From positions 1-64,000 of the forward strand of contig JAIQEZ010000002.1 in NCBI GenBank assembly GCA_020073545.1: DNA of 64,000 nt, read 5' to 3'. Below, in pieces: positions 51,648 through 61,013 of the stretch. A program made the translations under genes and the position numbers. The stretch comes from Terriglobia bacterium (GTDB taxonomy: Bacteria > Acidobacteriota > Terriglobia > UBA7540). Every line of letters starts with the position of its first letter. Position 1 is the first letter of the stretch. Under the pieces are notes generated by a model. It did no database searches. It was not told where the DNA came from and worked only from the letters and a program-made list of their open reading frames with translations.

Positions 51648-51794
51648 GGTGGACATCTTCCTGAGTTACCTCGCTGGGTTCTTTGGAGAGTCTGTGCTAC
51701 GGCGCAACCCTGGGGTTTTGATGTTGCCGTCGCCGGGAGTGAACAAATCAGCCGGCGCGAGCGTTCCAACCTGTTTCCGCGGCCATCAGAACGG

Positions 51795-54700
51795 TCATTT
51801 CTCTGTCTCCGCGCGAGCGGCGAGTAAAGCGGGCTTCAAGCGTTCTAGCTGACACTCCAACTCCTGCAGCGCACTTTCGGCGTTCACCAAGTCCCCAGCG
51901 TGGGCGAGCCTTTCGAGCTTGAGCGCTGCTTCCGATGCCATCCGCGCAGCAAGGTTACCGGTGGAGCCTTTCAGACTATGCGCGCCTCTCTCCGCAGCCT
52001 TTGCATCTTTCTTGTCAAGCGCGACCCTGATTTCATCCAATAGACGAGGATACTCCTCCAGAAACAGATCCACGAGGTCCCTCAGCAATTGCGGGTCGCT
52101 CTCCACACGAGACATAAGCAGCGCTTCATCCAGAACCTCCTCCGGAGGTTTTTCAGGAGGCGCATTTGTGGAAATATTGGGCACCTCCATGACGAGTGTT
52201 TGGATTGTTTCAAACAGGTCCTGGTGCCGGATGGGCTTGGGCACATACCCGTCCATGCCTGCCGCCAAGCAACGTTCACGATCACCCTTCATGGCGTACG
52301 CGGTCATGGCGATAATCGGGACGTGTTTACCGCTGATCTTTTGCTTCTCACGAATCATCGCCGTCGCCTGAAGGCCATCCACGTCCGGCATTTGCACGTC
52401 CATCAGTATGACGTCAAAGCCCTCCGCGTCTTTCTCCCACATGTCGACTGCTTCTGCACCGGTCGTGGCTGCCAAAACCGTATGGCCTTGTTTCTGGAGC
52501 AGGCGAATCACCAGCTCTCGGTTGACCGCGTTGTCCTCCGCCAAGAGGATGCGGAGCTTGCGGAGCGCCGCCCGAATGGTGTGACGCGTGACAAGGTCAG
52601 GGCCCTCCTTCCCCTGGGTGGGCTGGCCGAGAACCAGCGAGATTGCCTGCAAGAGCTCTGACGGCCGGACCGGCTTAATGAGATAGGCAGAGATGCCAAG
52701 CTCGCGACAGCGGGTGGCGTCACCCCTTTGTCCTGCGGATGTTAACATCACGATGGCGCTTCCGGCGAGGGTTGAATCTTGCTTGATCCTCTCAACGACC
52801 GAGAAGCCGTCCATGCCCGGCATTTGGGCATCAAGCAGAACCAAAGAAAAGGTTTTGCCCGTCTCCTTGGCGCGCCGCATCGCGACCAGACCCTCCTGCC
52901 CCCTCTCCACCAACGTGGGCTGCATCGACCACCGCTTGAGCATGGCCTCCAAGATGCGCCGGTTGGTGGCATTATCGTCAATGACTAGCACCGGCGTACC
53001 TTGCAGATTGACCTTTGCCATGGAAGCGGGCTGTAGCGGCGGCCCTTTCACAAGGCCAAACTTCGCCGTGAAATGGAACTTGCTTCCTCTGTCTGGTTCG
53101 CTCTCCAACCATATTTGGCCTTCCATCAGCTTTGCCAGTCGGGCCGAGATAGCCAAGCCCAGGCCGGTCCCACCATATTTACGTGTGGTTGAGCTGTCAG
53201 CCTGCATGAAGGCCTCAAAAATCCGCTGTTGCTTATCCCGCGGGATGCCGATGCCGGTATCGGTGACGCAGAAATGCAGGGCGGTCCAATCTTTCCCTTG
53301 CGAATCGACCTCGACTCGCAAGTTCACCTCCCCGCGTTCGGTAAACTTGATGGCATTCCCCACCAAATTCACAAGGATCTGTCGCAGCCTTCCAGGATCT
53401 CCGACTAAGCGGGCCGAAACGTCGGGCAGGGTCGCCCAGGTCAACTCAAGTCTCTTCTCATCAGCCCGGGGGGCGAGTGCCCGCATGGTGTTGCTGAGCG
53501 TATCTTGCAGGTCGAATTCGCCCACGTCGAGCGAAAGCCTCCCGGCCTCAATTTTGGAGAAATCCAGAATGTCATTGATCAAGGTCAGGAGGGTGTCAGC
53601 GGACTCCTTCACCCTGTTCAGGTACTCTCGCTGCTCAAGCGAAAGGGGCGTGTCCAGGGCCAATGCCGTCATGCCAATGATTCCATTCATGGGGGTTCGG
53701 ATCTCATGGCTCATCATTGCGAGGAACTCGCTCTTGGCCCGGCTGGCAGCCTCCGCAGTCTCTTTGGCGTTGCGTAATTCTTGCTCCGCTTGCTTGCGCT
53801 CTGTAATGTCGCGGGAGACGCCGAAGGTTCCGAGGATGTTCCCGTTGGCGTGACGCAGGGGCATCTTCGTGGTCGAGACCCAGGTCACATGGCCATCCGG
53901 CCAGGTTTCCTTCTCCTCTTTGGCCAGCATCGGCTGGCCTGTTCTGATGATCTCCTGCTCGTCGGCATAGGCCTGCTGGGCATGTTCATCCGTGAAGAAA
54001 TCGAAGTCGGTTTTGCCGACTGCCTGGGCAGGGTCGCTCAACCCAAACACCTTGGCGTGCGCCTTATTGATCCGGGTGAAGCGGCTCTCGCGATCCTTGA
54101 AGTAGATCACGTCGGGGAGATTGTCCATGAGGGTGTGGAGGAAATGCCTTTCCTCAATCAGCGCCGCTTCTGCTTGCTTGCGCTCGGTGATGTCAATGAG
54201 GGTGGCCTCTTTCACTAATTGCCCGTCGACTTCCTCCTCCAACAGCGTATCGTTGGCCAGAACCCACACCGGGCTCCCGTCTTTTCGTCGCAAACGCAGT
54301 TCGTAATTGGAAAGCGTGCCCCGCTCGCGCAGCTTGGCCCAATAGGCCTCACGCTCGGCAGGGTCGAAATACACACTTAGAACAGGTTGAGCGATCATTT
54401 CTTCCCGCGATTGATACCCGAGGATGCGCGCATAGGCGTCGTTGCAAACCAGAAAGCGGCCGTCCAGAGAGGCACGGCAGACGCCCGCCAGATTGCGCTC
54501 GAAAAGCAGCCTATAGCGTTGCTCGGAGGCTCGTACCGCCTCTTCGGCCCGCTTCCGCTCGGTGATGTCGCGGGCAATAGTCGCTGCACCCACCACGTCT
54601 CCCGCGGCATTCCGGATCGGAGATATCGCGAGGGAGACATTAATCCGGCAGCCATCCTTTCGCACGCGTACGGTCTCAAAATGGGTGATTTTCTCCCCCT

Positions 54701-56720
54701 GCCCGGCCCTGTGCAGAATCGCCGCCAATTCGTCAACGTGGTCGGAGGCCGCGAGGATTGATGCGGGCTTTCCCATAATCTCGTCGGCCCGATAGCCGAA
54801 GATCACTTCAGCGCCCTTGTTCCAACTGGTAATCGTTCCTCCCAATGTCCTGCTGACGATGGCATCGTCGGACGACTCAACGATGGCAGCCAGCTTCGAG
54901 TGCACTTCCTCGGCCCGTGTGCGCGCGGTAACGTCCTGAAATCCCCAGACCCTCCCAACGTTCTTCCCTCGAACTCGCTGAGGATGGGAGTGCCTCTCGA
55001 GGATTCTTCCATCCTTGAGTTCAATCACGTCATCACCGTGCTCGCCCGGATGGGCGTAAAGCTCGGCCACTCTCAGATGGAACCTTTCTGGGTCCTTCAA
55101 TTGTGACGACACGTAGGAGACCACTTTGTTCTCATCCCCCGACGCGAGAACGGACTTCGGAATCCCCCAAAGCTCTCCGAACTTCTCATTGAAAGCGGTG
55201 ACTCTCCCTCGTTCATCAACAACCAGGATTCCATCCGCGGTGGACTCCAATGTCGCCTGAATCGTCTCGATTTGATTCTCGACGCGCCGTCTTAGCATGA
55301 CCACCCAAACCAGCGCCGAAAGAATGACCAATCCCGTGAAACCCAGCAGGGAGAGAGCGCGCTTAGGGGTCCACCACGGAGGCTGTTGAATAACCACCAC
55401 ATCTTCCGGCGCCCGAAGCAGAAGTCCGAAGCCTACGGGGGCCCTGTTCTCGTCGACTCGAATGCTGCATATCCCGGTCAGTTGCACCAGGCTCCCAACA
55501 TGCAGGTCGGCGAGAGCTTGCCCTGCTATCGCCTCCTCAAGCTCAGCCCCAAAATTCAGGTTGTCCGCGCTGATAGAAAGTGTTCGTAGGCCCGCCTGCC
55601 TTCCGATGTCCAACAATCGTCCTTGGATTCGAATCAGTCTAGAGTCAAAGCTGCCTGCGAGCGTCTGCTGTGCCGTCACGGTCACAGGTTGGGGTGGCGG
55701 GCCTGTTCCGATTCTTCTGAAGATCGCATCTTTCAAGACGGGGCTGTAGTTACCCACCGCAGGAAATCCAACCACCTCGACCCGATCCCCGGGCTTGAGC
55801 ACCGTTGTTTGGGCCGTTTGGACTTCCACGCCCTGTTGTCCATCACTGATGAAAATCGACTTCCCCGGACGCTGAAGAGTGACCACTCCCTGAACCCTCA
55901 CGCGCTGGCTAAATGCTCCTTGTGAACCGAGGTGCAGAACGATGCCAATGGGACGCAAAGGAACCGAGAAAAGGTCGGTCGGTGCGGGGTGCTCCACGAG
56001 GAGATAGTCGAAGCCAGGGACCATCAGCGCGGCGCCGATGAACTGCATCTTAGCATTGTAGATGCCGCTGGACACTCCCCTCAGTCGCACCGCTGCTCCT
56101 ATCAAGTTTTCTGGGGCAGGCTTTTGGCCCAAGACGTAGACCAGAAATTCAACCGATCTGGAGGCAACGTGCAGGAGTAAGCGTCCCTCATTCTCGCCGG
56201 TATACACGATGATGCCTTCCACTTCAACAAACTGGCTATCCTGTACTCCCGACGCAAACTCTTCTCCAGAGACCCTTCGTGGCACTGGCAACGGAGCTTC
56301 GCGCAAGATGCGCACTCGAGGGTTCGTGATTTCAGAGGCGAAAAACCCTGGTCCCGTTCTGCCCTCAACCTCCACGTACTGGCCAGCGCGCAACTTGAGC
56401 GCCAGGTGGTGAGGGTCGACGTAGATTCCGGTGGTTGCATCCTGGACAAACAAGTGTGCGTGGCTGAAGCTGAAATCGGCGTACGTGACCACCCCGTGCA
56501 GTTGGATGGGGTAGCCAAGCGTGGCCTTTTCTGAAGAGAGTTCTCTGACTTGGCGAGCTGTCTTGAGGACGGGCGGGTTCTCCGATGGGCCGCGCCCCCC
56601 CTGCTGGGCCGAGGAGACCCCAGCCAGAATGGAAAAAACGAAAACCAGCAGAACTGCATGTACAGGGGAGTGCCGCCGCACGGGTTGTGGGTTGCCGGGG
56701 ATTCCGTGTTCCACGATCAA
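51795..56720 (-). CDS. hybrid sensor histidine kinase with periplasmic OB-like sensors, four PAS domains, two receivers and HPt
   Basis: 1641 residues. A signal-like N-terminus (VHAVLLVFVFSILAGVSSA) leads into a periplasmic part of two to three OB-like beta domains (GYPIQLHGVVTYADFSFSHA, RVRVQGVVTLQRPGKSIFIS). A membrane helix follows near residue 455-480 (ALSLLGFTGLVILSALVWVV). Cytoplasmic part: about four PAS domains (one with FDFFTDEHAQQAYADEQEI), HisKA (FLAMMSHEIRTPMNGIIGM), HATPase_c (DTGIGIPRDKQQRIFEAF, YGGTGLGLAISARLAKLMEG), two receivers (LVLLDAQMPGMDG, VILMDVQMPDVDG) and a C-terminal HPt (RGAHSLKGSTGNLAARMA). The output is probably the neighbouring REC-GGDEF protein, by context. Confidence 0.9.
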   Translation of the reverse strand: MIVEHGIPGNPQPVRRHSPVHAVLLVFVFSILAGVSSAQQGGRGPSENPPVLKTARQVRELSSEKATLGYPIQLHGVVTYADFSFSHAHLFVQDATTGIYVDPHHLALKLRAGQYVEVEGRTGPGFFASEITNPRVRILREAPLPVPRRVSGEEFASGVQDSQFVEVEGIIVYTGENEGRLLLHVASRSVEFLVYVLGQKPAPENLIGAAVRLRGVSSGIYNAKMQFIGAALMVPGFDYLLVEHPAPTDLFSVPLRPIGIVLHLGSQGAFSQRVRVQGVVTLQRPGKSIFISDGQQGVEVQTAQTTVLKPGDRVEVVGFPAVGNYSPVLKDAIFRRIGTGPPPQPVTVTAQQTLAGSFDSRLIRIQGRLLDIGRQAGLRTLSISADNLNFGAELEEAIAGQALADLHVGSLVQLTGICSIRVDENRAPVGFGLLLRAPEDVVVIQQPPWWTPKRALSLLGFTGLVILSALVWVVMLRRRVENQIETIQATLESTADGILVVDERGRVTAFNEKFGELWGIPKSVLASGDENKVVSYVSSQLKDPERFHLRVAELYAHPGEHGDDVIELKDGRILERHSHPQRVRGKNVGRVWGFQDVTARTRAEEVHSKLAAIVESSDDAIVSRTLGGTITSWNKGAEVIFGYRADEIMGKPASILAASDHVDELAAILHRAGQGEKITHFETVRVRKDGCRINVSLAISPIRNAAGDVVGAATIARDITERKRAEEAVRASEQRYRLLFERNLAGVCRASLDGRFLVCNDAYARILGYQSREEMIAQPVLSVYFDPAEREAYWAKLRERGTLSNYELRLRRKDGSPVWVLANDTLLEEEVDGQLVKEATLIDITERKQAEAALIEERHFLHTLMDNLPDVIYFKDRESRFTRINKAHAKVFGLSDPAQAVGKTDFDFFTDEHAQQAYADEQEIIRTGQPMLAKEEKETWPDGHVTWVSTTKMPLRHANGNILGTFGVSRDITERKQAEQELRNAKETAEAASRAKSEFLAMMSHEIRTPMNGIIGMTALALDTPLSLEQREYLNRVKESADTLLTLINDILDFSKIEAGRLSLDVGEFDLQDTLSNTMRALAPRADEKRLELTWATLPDVSARLVGDPGRLRQILVNLVGNAIKFTERGEVNLRVEVDSQGKDWTALHFCVTDTGIGIPRDKQQRIFEAFMQADSSTTRKYGGTGLGLAISARLAKLMEGQIWLESEPDRGSKFHFTAKFGLVKGPPLQPASMAKVNLQGTPVLVIDDNATNRRILEAMLKRWSMQPTLVERGQEGLVAMRRAKETGKTFSLVLLDAQMPGMDGFSVVERIKQDSTLAGSAIVMLTSAGQRGDATRCRELGISAYLIKPVRPSELLQAISLVLGQPTQGKEGPDLVTRHTIRAALRKLRILLAEDNAVNRELVIRLLQKQGHTVLAATTGAEAVDMWEKDAEGFDVILMDVQMPDVDGLQATAMIREKQKISGKHVPIIAMTAYAMKGDRERCLAAGMDGYVPKPIRHQDLFETIQTLVMEVPNISTNAPPEKPPEEVLDEALLMSRVESDPQLLRDLVDLFLEEYPRLLDEIRVALDKKDAKAAERGAHSLKGSTGNLAARMASEAALKLERLAHAGDLVNAESALQELECQLERLKPALLAARAETEK

Positions 56721-57240
56721 TCGACCAGTAACTTCCTATCCTGAGACTCGAGAAGCAGCCGCCCTCAGCCTCACCTTTGGCCGCAATGATAGTGAAGGGA
56801 GCACGGCGAAGCAAGCGGTAGTTCATTGACAGGGCCAGTCGACTGATCCAGAACTTGCCAACTAACCTAATAGCATCTTGAGGAAGCGTCCCGCTCTTAC
56901 CCGATCAGGAGGACCTGAACACGCCGATGCCGTGGCTGCCAGCCGAACAGGACGTCGATCAAGCAAAGCGCCACTCGGGGTAACAGATGGGGACACCTGG
57001 ATGTCCCGGGAATAGGGCCTCCGCAACTGATGCAGGTTCCTGCGGCAGCTATCATGGACCGGAGCCCCCTCTTGAGCAGTGCGATTTTTTCGCCCTCTCA
57101 AGCGAATTAGTGGAAGTTTACCGTGTGCCGCCTGAATCCGCGTGCGGCTAGCCGCGAGAATCACGCAGGGCCCCGTTAGCTGCCAGTGGAATCACGAACG
57201 CCGATGGACTATGAGCTTTCAGGGTAAGCTGGGGGGAAAT
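56721..57240. other. intergenic region upstream of the hybrid kinase
   Basis: 520 bases with no supported gene; short minus frames lack a start site or motif. It must hold the promoter of the kinase gene, which I cannot locate. Confidence 0.4.
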
Positions 57241-57315
57241 TGGAGGCGCGGGTGAGAATCGAACTCACGCATAAAGGTTTTGCAGACCTCTCCCTTACCA
57301 CTTGGGTACCGCGCC
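57241..57315 (-). tRNA. tRNA-Cys (GCA)
   Basis: The minus strand reads GGCGCGG at the 5' acceptor, anticodon loop CTGCAAA with GCA, T-arm GTGAGTTCGATTCTCAC, acceptor CCGCGCC, T and encoded CCA. All stems pair. Confidence 0.95.
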
Positions 57316-57482
57316 TAGAAAGCAGTCACGAGTGACGAGTGACAAGCAAAAAGCTCTGTCTCGCCCGTTCTGGCTCGTTACTTCCCACTGGAAGAGCGAC
57401 CCGTGACAAGTGACGATTGACGAGCAAAAAGGTCAGTTCATTTCGTTCTTGCTCGTCACTCTTCACTTGTCACTGTAGTTTA
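57316..57482. repeat. heptanucleotide tandem repeat spacer between two tRNAs
   Basis: Series such as GTCACGA GTGACGA GTGACAA GCAAAAA, and GTGACAA GTGACGA TTGACGA GCAAAAA, plus an inverted CTCGTCA CTCTTCA CTTGTCA near the end. Seven-base period is clear by eye. Confidence 0.65.
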
Positions 57483-57557
57483 TGGAGCGGGAAACGGGAT
57501 TCGAACCCGCGACTTCGACCTTGGCAAGGTCGCACTCTACCACTGAGTTATTCCCGC
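57483..57557 (-). tRNA. tRNA-Gly (GCC)
   Basis: The minus strand reads GCGGGAA, D-arm ACTCAGTGGTAGAGT, anticodon loop TTGCCAA with GCC, T-arm GCGGGTTCGAATCCCGT, TTCCCGC, T and encoded CCA. Confidence 0.95.
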
Positions 57558-57730
57558 TCTCCAGAGCCGCAACACGCCCGAGCGCATGACATCTAGAATT
57601 ATAGGAACCCGCGTGCGGCACTGTCAAGCTGCTGCTCGCGCCGTAGGTGATAGGTCACAGGTTACAGGTGACAGGGAAAGAGGGGACAGGGATGGAGCAA
57701 GGAACGGTCCGGGGCGAGACAGGCCGGGAT

Positions 57731-58219
57731 TCAATCAAATTCCACGACGGGTGCCGCTTGCTCCGGGGCGACGCGGCCCGCCTGGATGTCGGCGCGGAAG
57801 TAGTTCTCGCCGCGAACCGGGCAGCCGGCCATGCGGCGCAGCATGGCGATCTGGCCCACGTGCGTGAGCGCGTCCGCCACCGGGCCCTGGAAGAGCTTCT
57901 CGGCGGTCGTCTTCAGTGGGGAGCCGGAGGTGAGGCGACGGTCAAACGCCTGGAGCGCGGCGAAGAGGCACGCGCTTTCCTCCTGCCAGGCCAGCGGCGT
58001 GGAATCGTGCCAGTCGTGGCGGCCCTCCGCGAGCCCGAGCGCCCAGTCGAGCAGATCGCCGATGTGGGCCAGAATCTGGCCGGGAGTGCGCGAGCCCGGC
58101 GAGGCCTGGAATCGTGCAAACTCCGTGGGAGCGCCGCGCACAGCCTTCCCGCCGCGATAAGCCAGCGTGGCAAGTGCGTGCCGCAGGAAGTGAACGTGCG
58201 CGTCCAGCGTCTCCGTCAT
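57731..58219 (-). CDS. DinB-like four-helix protein
   Basis: About 162 residues from ATG 58219 (MTETLDAHVHFLRHALA). Segments GQILAHIGDLLDWALGL and ADALTHVGQIAMLRRMAG give the paired His of DinB/YfiT-type metal sites; the fold would be a four-helix bundle. Function is unknown; some relatives are thiol transferases or stress-induced. Lies alone between the tRNAs and the acyl-CoA dehydrogenase. Confidence 0.8.
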   Translation of the reverse strand: MTETLDAHVHFLRHALATLAYRGGKAVRGAPTEFARFQASPGSRTPGQILAHIGDLLDWALGLAEGRHDWHDSTPLAWQEESACLFAALQAFDRRLTSGSPLKTTAEKLFQGPVADALTHVGQIAMLRRMAGCPVRGENYFRADIQAGRVAPEQAAPVVEFD

Positions 58220-58511
58220 GGTTTGGCTCCTTCCTCGCAAAATTGTGACGACCGACCTCGGACCCGCAGGTTTTCCGTGCGCCCCATTCTACTCACAACC
58301 CGCCGGCAACTTCGGACTTCGGACTCCCGACGCCGGAGCGTCCTCGTGACACACTTCCCCGGAACGGTTGTCGGCGGAGGCGAGTAGAAACCTGAGCTTG
58401 ATTGCGTGGGCGAGGGAAAGAACCCCTCACCCGCCCTCGTGCCTCGGGTACCCTCTCCCCTGTGAGAGGGCGGATACCCTTCGTACGCTCACCGGAGGGG
58501 AGCCCGTGGGG

Positions 58512-59699
58512 CTACGCCGCGCGCGCCACAGCCGGCCGGTGGGAGTGGAAGTTGCTAATGAGCGTCTTCGACATCTCGTCGCGCTGGATCTGGTTCGTGC
58601 CTTCGTAGATTTGGGTGATCTTGGCGTCGCGCATGTACTTCTCGATGGGGTAGTCGTGCATGTAGCCGTAGCCGCCGAAGATCTGCACGGCGTCGGTGGT
58701 GACTTCCATGGCGACGTCACTGGCAAAGCATTTCGACATGGCGGAGTAGAGCGTGGGCCGCTCCTTGGGCCGCGTGTCGATGTAGCGTGCCGTAGCGTAG
58801 ACGAGGGCGCGCGCGGCTTCAATCTTCATGGCCATGTCGGCGAGCATGAAGCGCAGTCCCTGAAAGGAGCCGATGGGGGCATCGAACTGGCGGCGCGTGC
58901 AGGCGTACTCGAGGGCGAGGTCGAACGCTCCTTGCGCGATGCCCAGCGCCTGCGCGCCCACGCCGGGCCGCGAAGCATCAAACGTGCGCATGGCGGCGAT
59001 GAAGCCCGTGCCTTCGCGGCCCAGGCAGTTTTCGACGGGCACGCGGCAGTCCTGGAAGATCAGCTCGCGCGTGGCGGAGGCGCGAATGCCGAGCTTGTCT
59101 TCCTTCTTGCCGAAGGTGAACCCGGGCGTACCTTTCTCGACCACAATGCAGGAAGCTCCGCGCGGGCCCTTCAAGGGATTGGTGAGCGCGATGACGGAGT
59201 AGATTTCCGCCTCGCCGCCGTTGGTGATCCACTGCTTGCTGCCGTTCAGCACATAGTGGTCGCCGTCGCGGAGGGCCGTGGTGCGCACGGCGCCGGCGTC
59301 GGAGCCGGCTTGCGGCTCGGTGAGCGCGAAGGCCGCGAGCTTCTTTCCCGCGGCGATGTCGGGGAGCCAGCGCGCTTTCTGCTCGTCGCTGCCGGCGAGG
59401 ATGATGGGCAGGGCGCCGAGCGCCGTCCCCGCGAAGCTCAGCGCGATGCCGCCGCAGGCCTTGGAGAGCTCCTCGGTGACGATCACCATGTTCATGATGG
59501 GTGTGCCTTCGGTGATGCCGCCGTGGGCTTCGTCAATATAAACGCGGAAGAGGTCGGTCTGGGCCAGGATCTTCACGATGGCCCAGGGGAATTTGGCCTC
59601 GCGGTCGTATTCCGCCGCCACCGGGCGGATTTCCTTTTCGGCGATCTCACGTGCCAAGTCGCGAATGGCCGTCTGATACTCGGTGAAGCCATAATCCAT
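58512..59699 (-). CDS. acyl-CoA dehydrogenase
   Basis: 395 residues from ATG 59699 (MDYGFTEYQ), nine bases after AAGGAG; the upstream frame to 59747 is not needed. Segments: GIALSFAGTALGALPIILAG, FALTEPQAGSDAGAVRTTA (flavin region), GRQFDAPIGSF-like CTRRQFDAPIGSFQGLRF and the catalytic Glu in ITQIYEGTNQIQRDEM. It introduces the alpha,beta double bond in acyl-CoA with an ETF acceptor. The full motif set suggests short or branched-chain substrate, not certain. Confidence 0.93.
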   Translation of the reverse strand: MDYGFTEYQTAIRDLAREIAEKEIRPVAAEYDREAKFPWAIVKILAQTDLFRVYIDEAHGGITEGTPIMNMVIVTEELSKACGGIALSFAGTALGALPIILAGSDEQKARWLPDIAAGKKLAAFALTEPQAGSDAGAVRTTALRDGDHYVLNGSKQWITNGGEAEIYSVIALTNPLKGPRGASCIVVEKGTPGFTFGKKEDKLGIRASATRELIFQDCRVPVENCLGREGTGFIAAMRTFDASRPGVGAQALGIAQGAFDLALEYACTRRQFDAPIGSFQGLRFMLADMAMKIEAARALVYATARYIDTRPKERPTLYSAMSKCFASDVAMEVTTDAVQIFGGYGYMHDYPIEKYMRDAKITQIYEGTNQIQRDEMSKTLISNFHSHRPAVARAA

Positions 59700-59742
59700 G
59701 ATGAGGAACTCCTTGGGAAGCAGTGGTCGATTACTCTTACCC

Positions 59743-59823
59743 GTCATCAGTCGTCAGTTATCAGTTGTCAGCGAAGGCCGGGGGATCTTTGTGTTTGACC
59801 GAGAACTGAGAACTGAGAACTTT
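59743..59823. repeat. heptanucleotide-type repeats
   Basis: GTCGTCAGTTATCAGTTGTC and, after about 30 bases, GAGAACTGAGAACTGAGAAC. Both have a seven-base period. They sit between the dehydrogenase and an unknown gene. Confidence 0.6.
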
Positions 59824-59828
59824 ACTTC

Positions 59829-60596
59829 TTACGCCGCGTGCTGCAAGGGCTCAAGGGGCGGCGCTGCCGTCTCCAGTGCGTCCGACCAGAGCGCGGGCCG
59901 TACAATCCAGGTTTCGCCGGCGCGGAAAACAAACCGGCAGTAATCTTCCAGGTCGCCGGCGCGGAAAGAACTGATGTCAATCTCGCCGGCGAGCGTGGCG
60001 TTCCTGGCCGAATACCGAAGCGTGTTGACCAAGGTCAGGACGTCGGCATTGACATCGCGGAGGGTGAGCTCGACGCGCTCAACCGAAGCGGCAATTTCGT
60101 AGTCACCCTGCGAGTACTGCCCGGCGGTGCTTTCCAAGACCTTGCGGAGGTTGTCGGCGGCGGCGGGGCTGCCCTCGAGACTGACCGAGCCGTTCAGCCT
60201 TTGGAAAGGGTCAAAGACCACGCTCACGGGCTGGTTGCGGAACTGTTCCCACTGCGCGTGGGTGTAATCGGGCTGAGCCCAGGTGACGGTCAGGAAGCCT
60301 CCTTTCCAGACTTTCAGGCGGATGTACTGACCCGTCGGTTCGTCCAGGTAGTAGAGGGCGCCGCCCGGGATCTGCGCACGCTCTTCATCCGAAACGGTGT
60401 GCAGGAATTCCAGGAGCTCGCCCGCGATCTCTCGCAGGGCCGGGACATCGTCCGGTTGCACGTGCCGGACGGTCAGGGAGGGAGGTTCGGGCGAGTATTC
60501 GAGCCAGTTCGCCTCAACCTGCTCCAGCCGCCTCTGGGTCTCTGCCGCGAGGAGGCCCAGATCAACGGACCCGGTACATCCCAAATGGGTGCGCAT
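59829..60596 (-). CDS. protein of unknown function (255 aa)
   Basis: GGGGAG lies seven bases before the ATG at 60596. No signal peptide or membrane segment. Residues about 40-150 (VRHVQPDDVPALREIAGELL, YYLDEPTGQYIRLKVWKGGF, FLTVTWAQPDYTHAQWEQF) look like an alpha/beta domain. The rest (YEIAASVERVELTLRDVNAD, FRAGDLEDYCRFVFRAGETW) is also regular. I do not recognise the family. Codon usage and GC fit the neighbours. Confidence 0.7.
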   Translation of the reverse strand: MRTHLGCTGSVDLGLLAAETQRRLEQVEANWLEYSPEPPSLTVRHVQPDDVPALREIAGELLEFLHTVSDEERAQIPGGALYYLDEPTGQYIRLKVWKGGFLTVTWAQPDYTHAQWEQFRNQPVSVVFDPFQRLNGSVSLEGSPAAADNLRKVLESTAGQYSQGDYEIAASVERVELTLRDVNADVLTLVNTLRYSARNATLAGEIDISSFRAGDLEDYCRFVFRAGETWIVRPALWSDALETAAPPLEPLQHAA

Positions 60597-60939
60597 TTTC
60601 TCACTCCCCTTGCCGCCGGACTGACATTATGTCCGGTCTGTCGTCCCCAACATGACAGATTTTGCATTTCTGGGGCCGAAGGCGCCCCTGCAGATGCCCG
60701 AAGATAGGGTGGTGACTTATTTTGCCGCGAACGGAGGCCGATCCTCCCCCGGCTACTACACGGTGCCCTTGCAGGGCACGAAAACCATCGGCCCGGACTG
60801 AGCCAGTTCACGCAAGACGAAAGAACTTCCCGCTCGTCATATTCGTTTATAATGCTTGGCTTCCGGTTGGAGGTTTGGGGCGACGAGCCAGCGCCCGCCG
60901 CGGGCAAGGTCCGCAGCGGGGCCAAGCAAGAGCCAGCCC

Positions 60940-60959
60940 GGCCTGCCGGCAGACAGGCC
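60940..60959. repeat. palindromic GCCTGCCGGCAGACAGGC-type element
   Basis: GGCCTG/CAGGCC arms around CCGGCAGA; resembles the CTGCC palindromes inside the ligase-like gene. It precedes the M16 operon. Confidence 0.35.
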
Positions 60960-61013
60960 GCACACCTCAGAGAGGTGAGATCCACGCTACAGTCTGCGGC
61001 GAAAGGAGCATTC

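Noticed and set aside
52693-53853. 386-residue plus-strand frame opposite the hybrid kinase
   Set aside because: Ser/Arg-rich shadow of HATPase and receiver domains.
57316-57482. CRISPR-like repeat between tRNAs
   Set aside because: The period is seven bases without spacers; no cas gene in the window.
58368-59798. 476-residue plus-strand frame opposite the acyl-CoA dehydrogenase
   Set aside because: It is a mirror frame of a high-GC gene. It has Gly/Val/His/Arg-rich composition and no family motif.
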